DNA of 64,000 nt, from contig JAOARW010000053.1 of NCBI GenBank assembly GCA_025210475.1, forward strand, positions 1 to 64,000. The letters are read 5' to 3'. Made by a program: the position numbers and the translations under genes. Below are positions 33,751 through 43,303 of this stretch, in pieces (within the stretch, counting starts at the first letter, position 1; each line of letters opens with the position of its first letter). The DNA comes from Carboxylicivirga sp. (lineage in GTDB: Bacteria; Bacteroidota; Bacteroidia; Bacteroidales; Marinilabiliaceae). The notes below the pieces were generated by a model. That model made no database searches, was not told where the DNA came from, and saw only the letters and a list, made by a program, of their open reading frames with translations.

Positions 33751-35580
33751 ATGAAGATAACACTAAGAAGCGCAACATCAACACAAGGCCGACGAATGGC
33801 TGGAGCCAGAAGTCTTTGGCGTGCCAATGGTATGAAAGAGAATCACTTTGGTAAGCCTGTTATTGCGGTGGTGAACTCGTTTACACAGTTTGTGCCGGGC
33901 CATGTGCATTTGCACGACATAGGTCAAATGGTAAAGCAGCGTATTGAAGCCAATGGCTGTTTTGCTGCCGAATTCAATACCATTGCCATCGATGATGGTA
34001 TAGCCATGGGGCACGATGGTATGCTGTACTCTTTGCCATCGCGCGATATCATTGCCGATAGTGTTGAGTACATGGTGAATGCCCACAAGGTGGATGCTAT
34101 GGTTTGTATCAGTAACTGCGATAAGATTACCCCGGGTATGTTAATGGCTGCCATGCGATTAAATATTCCAACCGTTTTTGTATCGGGTGGCCCGATGGAA
34201 GCTGGTAAAGCTGGTGGCAAAGCTTTGGATTTGGTGGATGCCATGGTGATGGCTGCCGATGATTCGGTATCTGATGCTGAGGTTGATGAGGTAGAGCGTA
34301 ATGCTTGTCCTACTTGTGGTTCATGTTCGGGTATGTTCACTGCTAACTCTATGAATTGCCTGAATGAAGCCATTGGTTTGGCTTTACCGGGTAATGGCAC
34401 AATAGTAGCGACTCATGTTAATCGTAAGCGTTTGTTCGAAAAAGCCGCCGATTTGATTGTAGAAATAACTGATCGCTACTATGGCGAGGGCGATGAATCG
34501 GTATTGCCGCGTTCGATTGCAAGCTATAAGGCTTTCGAAAATGCCATGACCTTGGATATCGCCATGGGGGGATCAACCAATACGGTATTGCATATTTTGG
34601 CCATTGCTCACGAGGCCGGTGTTAATTTCACCATGGATGATATTGACCGCTTATCACGCACGACACCAGTGTTGTGTAAGGTGGCGCCTAACTCGCATTA
34701 TCATATTGAAGATGTGAATCGTGCGGGCGGTATCATGGGGATTTTGGCCGAATTAAACCGAGGTGGTTTATTGCACACAGATGTGAGTCGCGTCGATTTT
34801 CCAAGTTTAAAAGAAGCTTTGGAAGCTTATGATATGACCTTGGCATCAGCTTCTGAAGAAGCCAAAGAAGTATATAGCAGTGCTCCCGCTGGCATGTTTA
34901 ACCTGACGATGGGATCGCAAAAAACAACTTATGCCGAGTTGGATCTGGATCGCACGAAAGGCTGTATTCGAAGTGTCGAAGGCGCTTATTTTAAGGATGG
35001 TGGTTTGGCTGTGTTGTTTGGTAACCTGGCCGAGAAAGGTTGCATTGTTAAAACAGCCGGTGTTGATGAGTCCATCTTTACATTTAATGGAACTGCCCGG
35101 GTTTATGAATCACAGGATGATGCATGTGAAGGTATTTTATCCGATGAGGTGAAAGCTGGTGATGTGGTCATTATTCGTTACGAAGGACCAAAAGGCGGAC
35201 CGGGTATGCAAGAGATGTTGTACCCAACTTCTTATTTAAAATCGAAACATTTAGGTAAAGAATGTGCCTTGTTAACCGATGGCCGCTTTTCTGGCGGAAC
35301 ATCTGGTTTATCCATTGGGCACGCATCACCGGAAGCGGCAGGCGGAGGAAACATCGCCTTGGTTCAAAATGGAGACCCTATTCTTATTGACATACCTAAC
35401 AGGAAGATAGAACTTAAGGTGAGTGATGACGAATTAGCTAAACGAAGACAAGCAGAAGAAGCCAAAGGCGATAAGGCCTTTAAGCCGGGTAATCGCGAAC
35501 GATATGTATCAAAAGCTCTTCGGGCTTATGCGAGCTTAGTAAGCGCATCTGACCAGGGCGCTGTAAGATTAATTGATTAG
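33751..35580 (+). CDS. ilvD: Dihydroxy-acid dehydratase
   Basis: Iron-sulfur enzyme that dehydrates 2,3-dihydroxy-isovalerate and -methylvalerate, the third common step to valine, leucine and isoleucine. 609 residues from the ATG at 33751 ([20 protein letters not shown]); a TTG in frame lies in the terminator T-run and is not credible as start. Cluster ligands are in [12 protein letters not shown] (C119, C123) and [40 protein letters not shown] is the C-terminal signature. First structural gene after the attenuator, with 114 nt of repeat-like spacer before ilvB. Confidence 0.97.
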   Translation: MKITLRSATSTQGRRMAGARSLWRANGMKENHFGKPVIAVVNSFTQFVPGHVHLHDIGQMVKQRIEANGCFAAEFNTIAIDDGIAMGHDGMLYSLPSRDIIADSVEYMVNAHKVDAMVCISNCDKITPGMLMAAMRLNIPTVFVSGGPMEAGKAGGKALDLVDAMVMAADDSVSDAEVDEVERNACPTCGSCSGMFTANSMNCLNEAIGLALPGNGTIVATHVNRKRLFEKAADLIVEITDRYYGEGDESVLPRSIASYKAFENAMTLDIAMGGSTNTVLHILAIAHEAGVNFTMDDIDRLSRTTPVLCKVAPNSHYHIEDVNRAGGIMGILAELNRGGLLHTDVSRVDFPSLKEALEAYDMTLASASEEAKEVYSSAPAGMFNLTMGSQKTTYAELDLDRTKGCIRSVEGAYFKDGGLAVLFGNLAEKGCIVKTAGVDESIFTFNGTARVYESQDDACEGILSDEVKAGDVVIIRYEGPKGGPGMQEMLYPTSYLKSKHLGKECALLTDGRFSGGTSGLSIGHASPEAAGGGNIALVQNGDPILIDIPNRKIELKVSDDELAKRRQAEEAKGDKAFKPGNRERYVSKALRAYASLVSASDQGAVRLID

Positions 35581-35694
35581 TAAGCTGCTAGAGGTTAGAA
35601 ACTAGATAATAGCCTCATGGCATGATTAGCAAAACAATAACCATAATGGCAATTGCTAGAAGCTAGAAGCTAGCAGCCAGTAGCTTTGAAAAAG
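35581..35694. repeat. CTAG/AGCTAG-rich low-complexity spacer
   Basis: 114 nt between ilvD and ilvB contain five CTAG tetramers and a near-tandem GCTAGAAGCTAGAAGCTAGC (35654-35673). No hairpin with T-run and no frame. Similar words occur at 38080-38115 and 44836-44872. Confidence 0.65.
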
Positions 35695-37428
35695 ATGGAA
35701 ACACAAACGCAAACAACAATGGAAGCCAAAGAAACGAAATTGAAACGGATGAGCGGCTCCGAAGCAGTAATGCAATCTTTATTGCATGAAGGAGTAGATT
35801 TGTTATTCGGGTATCCGGGTGGGGCAATAATGCCGGTGTACGATGCACTTTACCACTATCAGGATAAGCTGAACCATATTTTAACCCGTCATGAGCAGGG
35901 TGCTGTTCATGCGGCTCAGGGGTATGCACGAGTCACTGGCAAAGTTGGCGTTTGCTTTGTAACAAGTGGACCGGGTGCAACCAATGCAGTTACGGGTATT
36001 GCTGATGCCATGGTGGATTCAACGCCTTTAGTGGTGATTAGCGGACAGGTAGCATCCCCTTTGTTAGGAACAGATGCTTTCCAGGAAACAGATGTGGTGG
36101 GTATTACTCAGCCAATCACAAAATGGAATTATCAGGTAAAGCGTGCTGAAGAAATTCCGGAAGCTATAGCCAAAGCCTTTTACATTGCACGCTCAGGTCG
36201 TCCTGGACCTGTGTTGATTGATATCACGAAGGATGCTCAGTTTGCTCAGTTTGATTTTGAGTACAAACCAGTTGATAAGGTTCGTAGTTACAAACCAAAA
36301 TCATTGGTGAAAAAGGAGCAGGTGGCAGAAGCAGTTCAGTTAATTAATTTATCTAAAAAGCCGTTGGCATTAGTAGGTCAGGGTGTTGTATTAGGTAGCG
36401 CCGAGAACGAATTGATGGAATTTCTGAAGAAAACAGGTATTCCTGCAGCCTGGACTTTATTAGGTTTATCAGCGATGCCATCCGATTTTGAGCAGAATGT
36501 TGGTATGTTGGGTATGCATGGGCACTACGGTCCCAATGTAAAAACCAATGAGGCCGATTTAATCATCGCCATCGGTATGCGTTTCGACGACCGTGTAACT
36601 GGTAATGTTCAGAAATATGCCACCAATGCCAAAGTGGTTCATTTGGAGATTGATCCGGCTGAAATTAATAAAATCATTTATGCTGATGTACCGGTATTGG
36701 GCGATGTGAAAGATTCTTTACCGATGATCACGGATATGGTTTCAAAAAACAGTCACGAAACCTGGTTAAATGAATTTAAAGCTTGTGATAAAATTGAAGA
36801 CCAGAAAATTATACAACCAGAATTGCATCCGGCTAAAGCAGGCTTAACAATGGGTGAAGTTGTTCGTCGTGTTACCGAACAATTTGACGATGACGCCATT
36901 GTGGTAACCGATGTGGGTCAGCACCAGATGATAGCAAACCGATATTTTAAATTTAAACAAACCAGAAGTGTGGTTACGTCAGGTGGACTTGGAACTATGG
37001 GCTTTGGTTTGCCGGCGGCCATGGGGGCTAAATTGGGTATACCCGACCGTCCGGTTTGCTTATTTGTTGGTGATGGAGGCTTTCAGATGACCATCCAGGA
37101 GCTGGGAACCATTTTCCAAACACAAGCGGATGTGAAAATCATCTTATTAAATAACAACTTTTTGGGGATGGTTCGCCAGTGGCAAGAGTTATTCTTCGAC
37201 CGACGCTATGCTTCAACAGAGTTGATTAACCCCGATTTCCAGACGATTGCGAAAGGTTATGGTATCGCAACTGAGAAAGTAACAGCGCGGGATAATCTGG
37301 ATGAGGCTGTTCAGCGTATGGCAGAGCACAAAGGCGCCTTTTTATTAGAGGTAGTGGTAGAAAAAGAAGGTAATGTATTCCCAATGGTGCCAACGGGTGC
37401 TTCGGTTTCAGATATCCGTCTTGAATAA
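35695..37428 (+). CDS. ilvB: Acetolactate synthase large (catalytic) subunit
   Basis: ThDP-dependent enzyme joining two pyruvates, or pyruvate and 2-oxobutyrate, the first common step of branched-chain amino acid synthesis. About 577 residues from the ATG at 35695; an ATG at 35719 is also possible. The activating glutamate is in RHEQGAVHAAQGYARVTGK (about 64-82), GPGATNAVTGIADAMVDSTP follows, and the ThDP motif GDGGFQMTIQEL-x15-NN lies at about 460-490. FAD-site region GMRFDDRVTGN is present, as in true acetohydroxyacid synthases. ilvN follows. Confidence 0.97.
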   Translation: METQTQTTMEAKETKLKRMSGSEAVMQSLLHEGVDLLFGYPGGAIMPVYDALYHYQDKLNHILTRHEQGAVHAAQGYARVTGKVGVCFVTSGPGATNAVTGIADAMVDSTPLVVISGQVASPLLGTDAFQETDVVGITQPITKWNYQVKRAEEIPEAIAKAFYIARSGRPGPVLIDITKDAQFAQFDFEYKPVDKVRSYKPKSLVKKEQVAEAVQLINLSKKPLALVGQGVVLGSAENELMEFLKKTGIPAAWTLLGLSAMPSDFEQNVGMLGMHGHYGPNVKTNEADLIIAIGMRFDDRVTGNVQKYATNAKVVHLEIDPAEINKIIYADVPVLGDVKDSLPMITDMVSKNSHETWLNEFKACDKIEDQKIIQPELHPAKAGLTMGEVVRRVTEQFDDDAIVVTDVGQHQMIANRYFKFKQTRSVVTSGGLGTMGFGLPAAMGAKLGIPDRPVCLFVGDGGFQMTIQELGTIFQTQADVKIILLNNNFLGMVRQWQELFFDRRYASTELINPDFQTIAKGYGIATEKVTARDNLDEAVQRMAEHKGAFLLEVVVEKEGNVFPMVPTGASVSDIRLE

Positions 37429-37499
37429 GGATTGATAATTACAAGATGAATTTCATCAATTCGACAATTAACCAATTCGACAATTCAACATTTTAAAAA
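37429..37499. repeat. Spacer with ATTCGACAATT repeats
   Basis: 71 nt between ilvB and ilvN. ATTCGACAATTAACCAATT (37459-37477) is followed at once by another ATTCGACAATT overlapping it (37475-37485). The 19-mer recurs with two changes before leuC at 40877-40895. Confidence 0.65.
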
Positions 37500-38042
37500 A
37501 TGAAACAAGAATTCACATTATCAATATATTCTGAAAATCACGTCGGCTTATTAAACCAGGTGACAACTGTATTTACTCGTCGTCATATTAACATCGAAAG
37601 CCTGACGACTTCAGAATCGGCCATACCCGGCATTCATAAATTTACCATTGTGGTATTTACATCGCGCGAGCAAGTCAATAAATTGCTGTTGCAAATCGAG
37701 AAGCGCATTGATGTGATAAAAGCATATGTGTTTACAGCTGATGAAATCGTTCACCAGGAAGTGGCTTTATATAAAGTAAAAACTGAGTCGCTACTGAATA
37801 GCAATGAAATTGAACGACTCGTTCGCCAGTATGGAGCACGTATCCTTGAGGTGACGAAAGAATATACCGTCATTGAAAAGACAGGGCATAAGCGTGAAAC
37901 GCAAGAGCTCTTTGAAAAATTAGACCACTTTGGCGTTCAGCAATTTGTTCGTTCAGGCCGAATTGCGGTAACAAAACTCAAAGAAGAGTTACTATCAAAT
38001 TATCTGAAGAAACTCGAAAAGGAAAAGAGTCTTCTGGATTAG
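37500..38042 (+). CDS. ilvN: Acetolactate synthase small (regulatory) subunit
   Basis: Regulatory partner of IlvB that confers valine feedback inhibition. 180 residues: ACT domain at the N-terminus (FTLSIYSENHVGLLNQVTTV, FTRRHINIESLTTSES, about 4-75) and a second ACT-like C-terminal domain (about 85-165). Length is closer to the long IlvH type than to the ~95-residue E. coli IlvN. Starts at ATG 37500, 71 nt after ilvB. Confidence 0.95.
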   Translation: MKQEFTLSIYSENHVGLLNQVTTVFTRRHINIESLTTSESAIPGIHKFTIVVFTSREQVNKLLLQIEKRIDVIKAYVFTADEIVHQEVALYKVKTESLLNSNEIERLVRQYGARILEVTKEYTVIEKTGHKRETQELFEKLDHFGVQQFVRSGRIAVTKLKEELLSNYLKKLEKEKSLLD

Positions 38043-38145
38043 GCAGAAGCCAGAACTATTAAGTCAGAAGTAAAATGAAAAGCTAGTAGCTAAACTCTAG
38101 CTTCTAGTTTCTAAAGAAAAATATAAACATTAATCAAATAAAATC
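38043..38145. repeat. Low-complexity spacer before ilvC
   Basis: 103 nt with AGGCAGAAGCCAGAA at 38041-38055 (compare AGGCAGAAGGCAGA at 1700) and AGCTAGTAGCTAAACTCTAG followed by CTTCTAGTTTCTA (about 38081-38113), giving three CTAG tetramers. AGCTAG-type arms could form an imperfect hairpin but there is no T-run. Confidence 0.6.
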
Positions 38146-39192
38146 ATGGCAAAAATTAATTTTGGAGGCGTTGAAGAAAACGTTGTAATGAGGGAAGAGT
38201 TCCCATTGGAAAAAGCACGTGAAGTTTTAAAAGACGAAACGATTGCTGTAATTGGTTACGGTGTGCAAGGTCCTGGGCAATCCCTTAACCTCAAAGACAA
38301 CGGTTTTAACGTAATTGTTGGTCAGCGCAAGGAATCAAAAACATGGGATAAGGCAATTGCTGATGGTTGGGTTCCTGGTGAAACACTTTTCGAAATTGAA
38401 GAGGCGCTTGAAAAAGCCACAATTATCCAATACTTGCTTTCTGATGCCGGTCAGATTCAGATGTGGGATACGGTTAAGAAACACTTAACACCAGGTAAGG
38501 CGCTTTATTTCTCGCACGGATTTGGTATCACTTACAAAGACCGCACTGGTATCGTACCACCAGCTGATGTGGATGTAATTCTTGTTGCACCAAAAGGTTC
38601 GGGTACTTCATTACGTCGTATGTTCCTGGAAGGACGTGGTTTGAACTCTTCATACGCCATCTTCCAGGATGCAACAGGTAAAGCTAAAGACCGTGTAATC
38701 TCATTAGGTATCGGTGTTGGTTCGGGTTATCTGTTCGAAACAGATTTTAAACGCGAAGTTTACTCCGATTTGACTGGTGAGCGTGGAACCTTGATGGGTT
38801 GTATCCAGGGTATATTCGCCGCTCAGTACGAAGTGTTGCGTGCCAATGGTCACACGCCTTCAGAAGCATTCAACGAAACGGTTGAAGAGTTGACTCAGAG
38901 CTTGATGCCATTGGTTGCCGAAAATGGTATGGACTGGATGTATGCCAATACTTCGACAACAGCACAACGTGGTGCTTTGGATTGGTGGAAGCCATTCCGC
39001 GATGCCACTAAGCCGGTATTCGAAAAATTATATTCTGAAGTAGCTGCAGGTAACGAAGCACAGCGTTCAATTGACTCTAACAGCCAGGAAGATTACCGTG
39101 TGAAGTTAGATGCTGAGTTGAAGGAGCTTAACGATTCAGAAATGTGGCAGGCAGGTGCTGCCGTCCGTAAATTGAGACCAGAAAACCAATAA
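38146..39192 (+). CDS. ilvC: Ketol-acid reductoisomerase
   Basis: NAD(P)H-dependent enzyme that isomerises and reduces acetolactate or acetohydroxybutyrate, needing Mg. 348 residues, the short class I form. Rossmann motif IGYGVQGPGQSLNLKDNG (about 36-53) with a cofactor loop VGQRKESKTW whose R and S suggest NADPH. The C-terminal knotted domain has DLTGERGTLMGCIQGIFAAQ and the metal-site acids. Followed by a terminator-like hairpin at 39199. Confidence 0.97.
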   Translation: MAKINFGGVEENVVMREEFPLEKAREVLKDETIAVIGYGVQGPGQSLNLKDNGFNVIVGQRKESKTWDKAIADGWVPGETLFEIEEALEKATIIQYLLSDAGQIQMWDTVKKHLTPGKALYFSHGFGITYKDRTGIVPPADVDVILVAPKGSGTSLRRMFLEGRGLNSSYAIFQDATGKAKDRVISLGIGVGSGYLFETDFKREVYSDLTGERGTLMGCIQGIFAAQYEVLRANGHTPSEAFNETVEELTQSLMPLVAENGMDWMYANTSTTAQRGALDWWKPFRDATKPVFEKLYSEVAAGNEAQRSIDSNSQEDYRVKLDAELKELNDSEMWQAGAAVRKLRPENQ

Positions 39193-39198
39193 TACATG

Positions 39199-39247
39199 AG
39201 CCTGCGGGGGCAGCTGAGGTTAGCTAAACCTGTAGGCTTTATTTTTT
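39199..39247 (+). terminator. Terminator-like hairpin between ilvC and leuA
   Basis: Stem AGCCTGCGGG (39199-39208) and CCTGTAGGCT (39229-39238), ten pairs of which two are G-T, enclosing a smaller AGCT/AGCT hairpin and followed by TTTATTTTTT. It would reduce transcription into the leu genes or mark the end of an ilv-only transcript. Confidence 0.7.
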
Positions 39248-39249
39248 GC

Positions 39250-39358
39250 GACTAGTAAATAGCTGACAGCTGATAGCTATTAGCTGATGGCTGTTTTGTC
39301 GCAGACAAAACAAAAATCCGAAGGGGAAAGGAATTCGGTAAAACTTAAAACATTAACC
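39250..39358. repeat. AGCTGATAGC-type spacer before leuA
   Basis: After the hairpin comes TAGCTGACAGCTGATAGCTATTAGCTGATGG (about 39261-39291), with the word AGCTGA three times. The ATG near 39287 inside this repeat opens a longer frame for leuA that I reject. Confidence 0.6.
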
Positions 39359-40855
39359 ATGGATAATAAAGTTTACATATTCGATACAACATTAAGAGAC
39401 GGCGAGCAAGTGCCGGGATGCCAGTTAAACACTATTGAAAAGATAGAAGTAGCTCGTCAGCTCGAAAAGCTCGGCGTGGATGTTATTGAAGCTGGTTTCC
39501 CTATTTCGAGCCCCGGAGATTTTAATTCGGTGGTCGAGATTTCTAAAGCTGTTCAAAATCCAACCATTTGTGCCTTAACACGTGCTGTTAAAAAGGACAT
39601 TGAAGTCGCTGCTGATGCATTGAAATATGCCAAGCGCGGACGTATTCACACCGGTATTGGTACTTCACCTTATCACATTAAATACAAATTAAATTCTAAC
39701 GAAGACGAAATCGTTCAACGTGCTGTTGAGGCTGTGAAATATGCCAAACGTTTTGTCGAAGATGTAGAATTCTATGCCGAAGATGCCGGTCGTTCAGATA
39801 ATGAATACTTAGCCAGGGTTGTGGAAGCCGTTATCGCAGCAGGAGCAACTGTTATCAATATTCCTGATACAACGGGTTATTGCTTGCCAAAGGAATACGG
39901 TGAAAAAATTGCCTACCTGGTTAATAATGTGCCTAATGTGGATAAGGCAATTTTATCAACACACTGTCACAACGATTTGGGTATGGCAACCGCCAATACC
40001 TTAGCCGGAGTTGTAAATGGTGCTCGCCAGGTTGAGGTAACGATTAATGGATTAGGCGAACGTGCGGGTAACACATCATTGGAAGAAGTGGTGATGGCCA
40101 TGAAATCGCATCACGATTTGGATTACCAAACAGACATTGATACCACACAAATCATGAAATCAAGTAAATTGGTTTCTACTTTGATGCGTATGCCAGTTCA
40201 GGCTAATAAAGCCATTGTTGGTCGTAATGCTTTTGCGCATTCTTCAGGTATCCACCAGGATGGCGTATTAAAAAATCGTGAGAACTATGAGATTATCGAC
40301 CCGGCTGATGTGGGTGTTAAAGAGTCAAGCATTGTATTGACTGCCCGCAGTGGACGTGCTGCTTTGAAGCACCGATTGCATGTTTTGGGTTATGAATTCG
40401 AAGGACCTGAATTGGACGATATCTACCAGCAGTTCTTAGATTTAGCCGACAAGAAAAAAGATGTGGCTGATGAAGATTTGGAAGCTTTGGCAGGCTCAGA
40501 GAAAGAAAAGCAAGACCGTTCAATCAAGTTGGAATCATTGCAGGTGATTTCAGGTAGCTCTACCATTCCAACAGCTACGGTAGCAGTTAGCTTTAATGGC
40601 GATGTATTTACCGAAACTGCTTCAGGAAACGGACCAATTGATGCGGCTTTCTCAGCTGTTAAAAACCTGGTGAAACGTAAAGTTCATTTGGAAGAATTCT
40701 TGATTCAGGCCATAACACGAGGTAGCGACGATTTAGGTAAAGTGCATGTAACCATCGAGCACAAAGGCCATACTTATTATGGTTTCTCTGCCAATGTGGA
40801 TATCATCACGGCCTCTGTTGAAGCCTTCTTGGATTCTATTTCAAAAATCGGTTAA
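39359..40855 (+). CDS. leuA: 2-isopropylmalate synthase
   Basis: Condenses acetyl-CoA with 2-oxoisovalerate, first step of leucine synthesis. 498 residues from ATG 39359 ([20 protein letters not shown]); the in-frame extension to 39287 lies in repeat sequence. TIM barrel 1-270 with TLRDGEQ and the metal-binding [14 protein letters not shown]; linker; C-terminal LeuA allosteric domain (about 365-498) for leucine feedback. Closer to standard LeuA than the second synthase in this operon. Confidence 0.95.
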   Translation: MDNKVYIFDTTLRDGEQVPGCQLNTIEKIEVARQLEKLGVDVIEAGFPISSPGDFNSVVEISKAVQNPTICALTRAVKKDIEVAADALKYAKRGRIHTGIGTSPYHIKYKLNSNEDEIVQRAVEAVKYAKRFVEDVEFYAEDAGRSDNEYLARVVEAVIAAGATVINIPDTTGYCLPKEYGEKIAYLVNNVPNVDKAILSTHCHNDLGMATANTLAGVVNGARQVEVTINGLGERAGNTSLEEVVMAMKSHHDLDYQTDIDTTQIMKSSKLVSTLMRMPVQANKAIVGRNAFAHSSGIHQDGVLKNRENYEIIDPADVGVKESSIVLTARSGRAALKHRLHVLGYEFEGPELDDIYQQFLDLADKKKDVADEDLEALAGSEKEKQDRSIKLESLQVISGSSTIPTATVAVSFNGDVFTETASGNGPIDAAFSAVKNLVKRKVHLEEFLIQAITRGSDDLGKVHVTIEHKGHTYYGFSANVDIITASVEAFLDSISKIG

Positions 40856-40919
40856 GGCCGGATATGTAAATCATCGATTCGACGATTAACCGATTTAGCG
40901 AATCGACAATAAAAGAAAA
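40856..40919. repeat. Spacer with ATTCGACGATT repeat before leuC
   Basis: ATTCGACGATTAACCGATT (40877-40895) matches the 19-mer at 37459 in 17 of 19 positions; GAATCGACAAT (40900-40910) follows. GATTCG and CGAATC also pair as a small dyad. Confidence 0.65.
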
Positions 40920-42323
40920 ATGGGAAAAACATTATTTGATAAAATATGGGACAGCCACGTCGTCAAAACCATTGATGACGGGCCAAACGTCCTTTATATC
41001 GACCGTCACTTCATCCACGAGGTAACGAGTCCGCAGGCCTTTGGTGGAATCAAAGCTCGCGGAGGGAAAGTAGCACGTCCATCACAGGTTATTGCTACAC
41101 CCGACCACAATATTCCAACAGTTGACCAGCACTTAACCATTCAGGATGAGTTGTCGCGTCATCAGGTGGAAACCCTGAAGAAGAACTGTGAGGAAAACGG
41201 CATTACCATGTATGGTTTAAACCATCCTTACAATGGAATTGTGCACGTTGTTGGTCCTGAGCTGGGAATAACACAGCCTGGTATGACCATCGTTTGTGGT
41301 GACAGTCACACTTCTACGCACGGTGCTTTCGGAAGCATTGCTTTCGGTATTGGAACCAGTGAGGTGGAGATGGCTTTGGCTACCCAGTGTATTATGCAGC
41401 CTAAGCCCAAAAGCATGCGCATCAACATTGAAGGTGAGCTAGATAAAGGCGTTACTTCAAAAGATATCATCCTTTATATCATCTCTAAGCTGACTACAGG
41501 CGGAGGAACTGGTTACTTTGTTGAGTTTGCCGGTTCAGCTATCCGCAGTCTATCGATGGAAGCGCGTATGACCGTATGTAACATGTCTATCGAGATGGGT
41601 GCCCGTGGTGGTATGATTGCACCGGATGAAACGACTTTTGAATACATCAAAGGGCGTGAAAATGCACCGCAGGGTGAAGCCTGGGAAAAAGCAGTTTCTC
41701 ACTGGAAATCATTAGTGTCTGATGCAGATGCTGAATTCCATAAAGAACTGACTTTTGATGCAGCCGATATTGAGCCAATGATTACCTACGGAACCAATCC
41801 GGGAATGGGAGCTAAGGTGTGTGAAAACATTCCTACCTTGGATTCAATTGAAGATAGCTCAAAGAACTCATTCCAGAAATCGATGGAATACATGGGTTTT
41901 GAGGCGGGAGATAAGTTAGCAGGTAAGCAAGTAGATTTCGTTTTTGTGGGTAGCTGTACCAATGGTCGTATCGAAGATTTACGCGCTTTTTGCGAGGCTG
42001 TTAAAGGCAAGCAAAAAGCTGAAAGTGTTACAGCATGGATTGTTCCGGGTAGTAAGCAGGTTGAAAAACAGGCTATTGAAGAGGGCTTGAAAGAACAGCT
42101 TGAAGCCGCTGGTTTTGAATTGCGTCAGCCAGGCTGTTCTGCATGTCTGGCTATGAACGACGATAAGATACCTGCAGGTAAGTATGCAGTAGCAACATCG
42201 AACCGTAATTTCGAAGGTCGTCAGGGACCAGGTTCCCGCACCATGTTGGCCAGTCCGTTAACGGCGGCAGCAGCTGCTGTAACGGGCGTTGTTACTGATC
42301 CACGAACCATCTTTAACTTTTAA
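40920..42323 (+). CDS. leuC: 3-isopropylmalate dehydratase large subunit
   Basis: Aconitase-family 4Fe-4S subunit that with LeuD isomerises 2- to 3-isopropylmalate (and citramalate to methylmalate). 467 residues. Cluster cysteines in [16 protein letters not shown] (about 346) and [12 protein letters not shown] (about 407-410). [20 protein letters not shown] is the family signature. leuD starts 15 nt later after a TTAGGAGG ribosome site. Confidence 0.97.
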   Translation: MGKTLFDKIWDSHVVKTIDDGPNVLYIDRHFIHEVTSPQAFGGIKARGGKVARPSQVIATPDHNIPTVDQHLTIQDELSRHQVETLKKNCEENGITMYGLNHPYNGIVHVVGPELGITQPGMTIVCGDSHTSTHGAFGSIAFGIGTSEVEMALATQCIMQPKPKSMRINIEGELDKGVTSKDIILYIISKLTTGGGTGYFVEFAGSAIRSLSMEARMTVCNMSIEMGARGGMIAPDETTFEYIKGRENAPQGEAWEKAVSHWKSLVSDADAEFHKELTFDAADIEPMITYGTNPGMGAKVCENIPTLDSIEDSSKNSFQKSMEYMGFEAGDKLAGKQVDFVFVGSCTNGRIEDLRAFCEAVKGKQKAESVTAWIVPGSKQVEKQAIEEGLKEQLEAAGFELRQPGCSACLAMNDDKIPAGKYAVATSNRNFEGRQGPGSRTMLASPLTAAAAAVTGVVTDPRTIFNF

Positions 42324-42338
42324 TTAGGAGGAAGAAAT

Positions 42339-42938
42339 ATGCCTATAGATAAATTTGTAACAGTTGAGACTTCGTTTGTGCCAATGCCAATCGAAAACGT
42401 GGATACCGACCAGATTATTCCGGCTCGCTTCCTGAAAGCGACAACTAAAGAAGGTTTTGGTGATAACTTGTTTTACGACTGGCGCTACGAGAAGGATGGT
42501 TCGCCTAAAGCCGATTTTGTTTTAAACAATCCGGCCTATTCAGGTACTGTTTTAGTGGCAGGCAAAAACTTTGGAAGTGGTTCAAGCCGCGAGCATGCCG
42601 CCTGGGCCATTGCCGGTTATGGTTTTAAAGCTGTGGTGTCAAGCTTCTTTGCCGATATCTTCCGAGGTAACTCATTAAATAATGGTGTGTTGCCGGTGCA
42701 GGTTTCGGAAAGCTTTTTGGCGGGCTTATTCAAAGCGGTTGACGCTGATAATAAAGCAGCGGTGAAGATTGATTTGGAGAATCAGACCATCACCAACGTT
42801 ACAAGCGGTGAATCGGAAAGCTTCGAAATTAACTCCTACAAAAAGAAGTGCTTAATGAATGGTTACGATGATATCGACTATTTATTGAGTTTGAGTGATG
42901 AAATTGAAGCTTATGAAGCAAAGGCTGTTAAGTTTTAA
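42339..42938 (+). CDS. leuD: 3-isopropylmalate dehydratase small subunit
   Basis: Swivelling-domain partner of LeuC. 199 residues, normal. [14 protein letters not shown] near the N-terminus and [20 protein letters not shown] in the middle are the substrate-binding signatures. Unlike most genes here it has a good Shine-Dalgarno (AGGAGGAAG, 42326-42334). Confidence 0.97.
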   Translation: MPIDKFVTVETSFVPMPIENVDTDQIIPARFLKATTKEGFGDNLFYDWRYEKDGSPKADFVLNNPAYSGTVLVAGKNFGSGSSREHAAWAIAGYGFKAVVSSFFADIFRGNSLNNGVLPVQVSESFLAGLFKAVDADNKAAVKIDLENQTITNVTSGESESFEINSYKKKCLMNGYDDIDYLLSLSDEIEAYEAKAVKF

Positions 42939-43303
42939 ATAAACACAGAGACGCAAAGACGCTGAGTTTTAAAGAATATAGCCTTTCCCTCCTTGGAGAA
43001 GGAGGAGTTATTAATAGCTTGGTTCAAGTTACAAGGTTTTAGGTGGGGGATTGATACTTCTGCCTACTACCTACTCACACTGGCTATTAACTAAAGTTGC
43101 AGAGTTTGATAATAGATAGAAAGTCATCTTGACTACCGTTCGGCGCGCCATCGCCGGACGGAGTTGGATGATGAAAGACGCAAAAAGTTTATAGTTTATC
43201 AGTTGAGGAGTTTATTTTGAACTTCTCATCGTCCAAATAATCTTGTTTCTTATTTCTTAAATCTTATGTCTCTGTTAAAAACATTAACCACAAATACCAA
43301 AGG
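42939..43303. other. Long mosaic spacer between leuD and the second synthase
   Basis: 365 nt without a credible gene. It is a patchwork of intergenic words: CACAGAGACGCAAAGACGCTGAG (about 42945-42967, split words), CCTCCTTGGAGAAGGAGG hairpin (about 42991-43008), CTGCCTACTACCTACTCACACTGGC (near 43069), and a GC-rich dyad CCGTTCGGCG/CGCCGGACGG (about 43137-43162) that stands out in composition. No T-run terminator is seen. Confidence 0.6.

Noticed and set aside
35640..35680. CRISPR-like array at the GCTAGAAGCTAGAAGC spacer
   Set aside because: Units are only about 8 bp without unique spacers, and no cas genes are near.
39287..39358. 72-nt longer leuA frame
   Set aside because: It reads through an AGCTGATAGC repeat; the family start [17 protein letters not shown] is at 39359.
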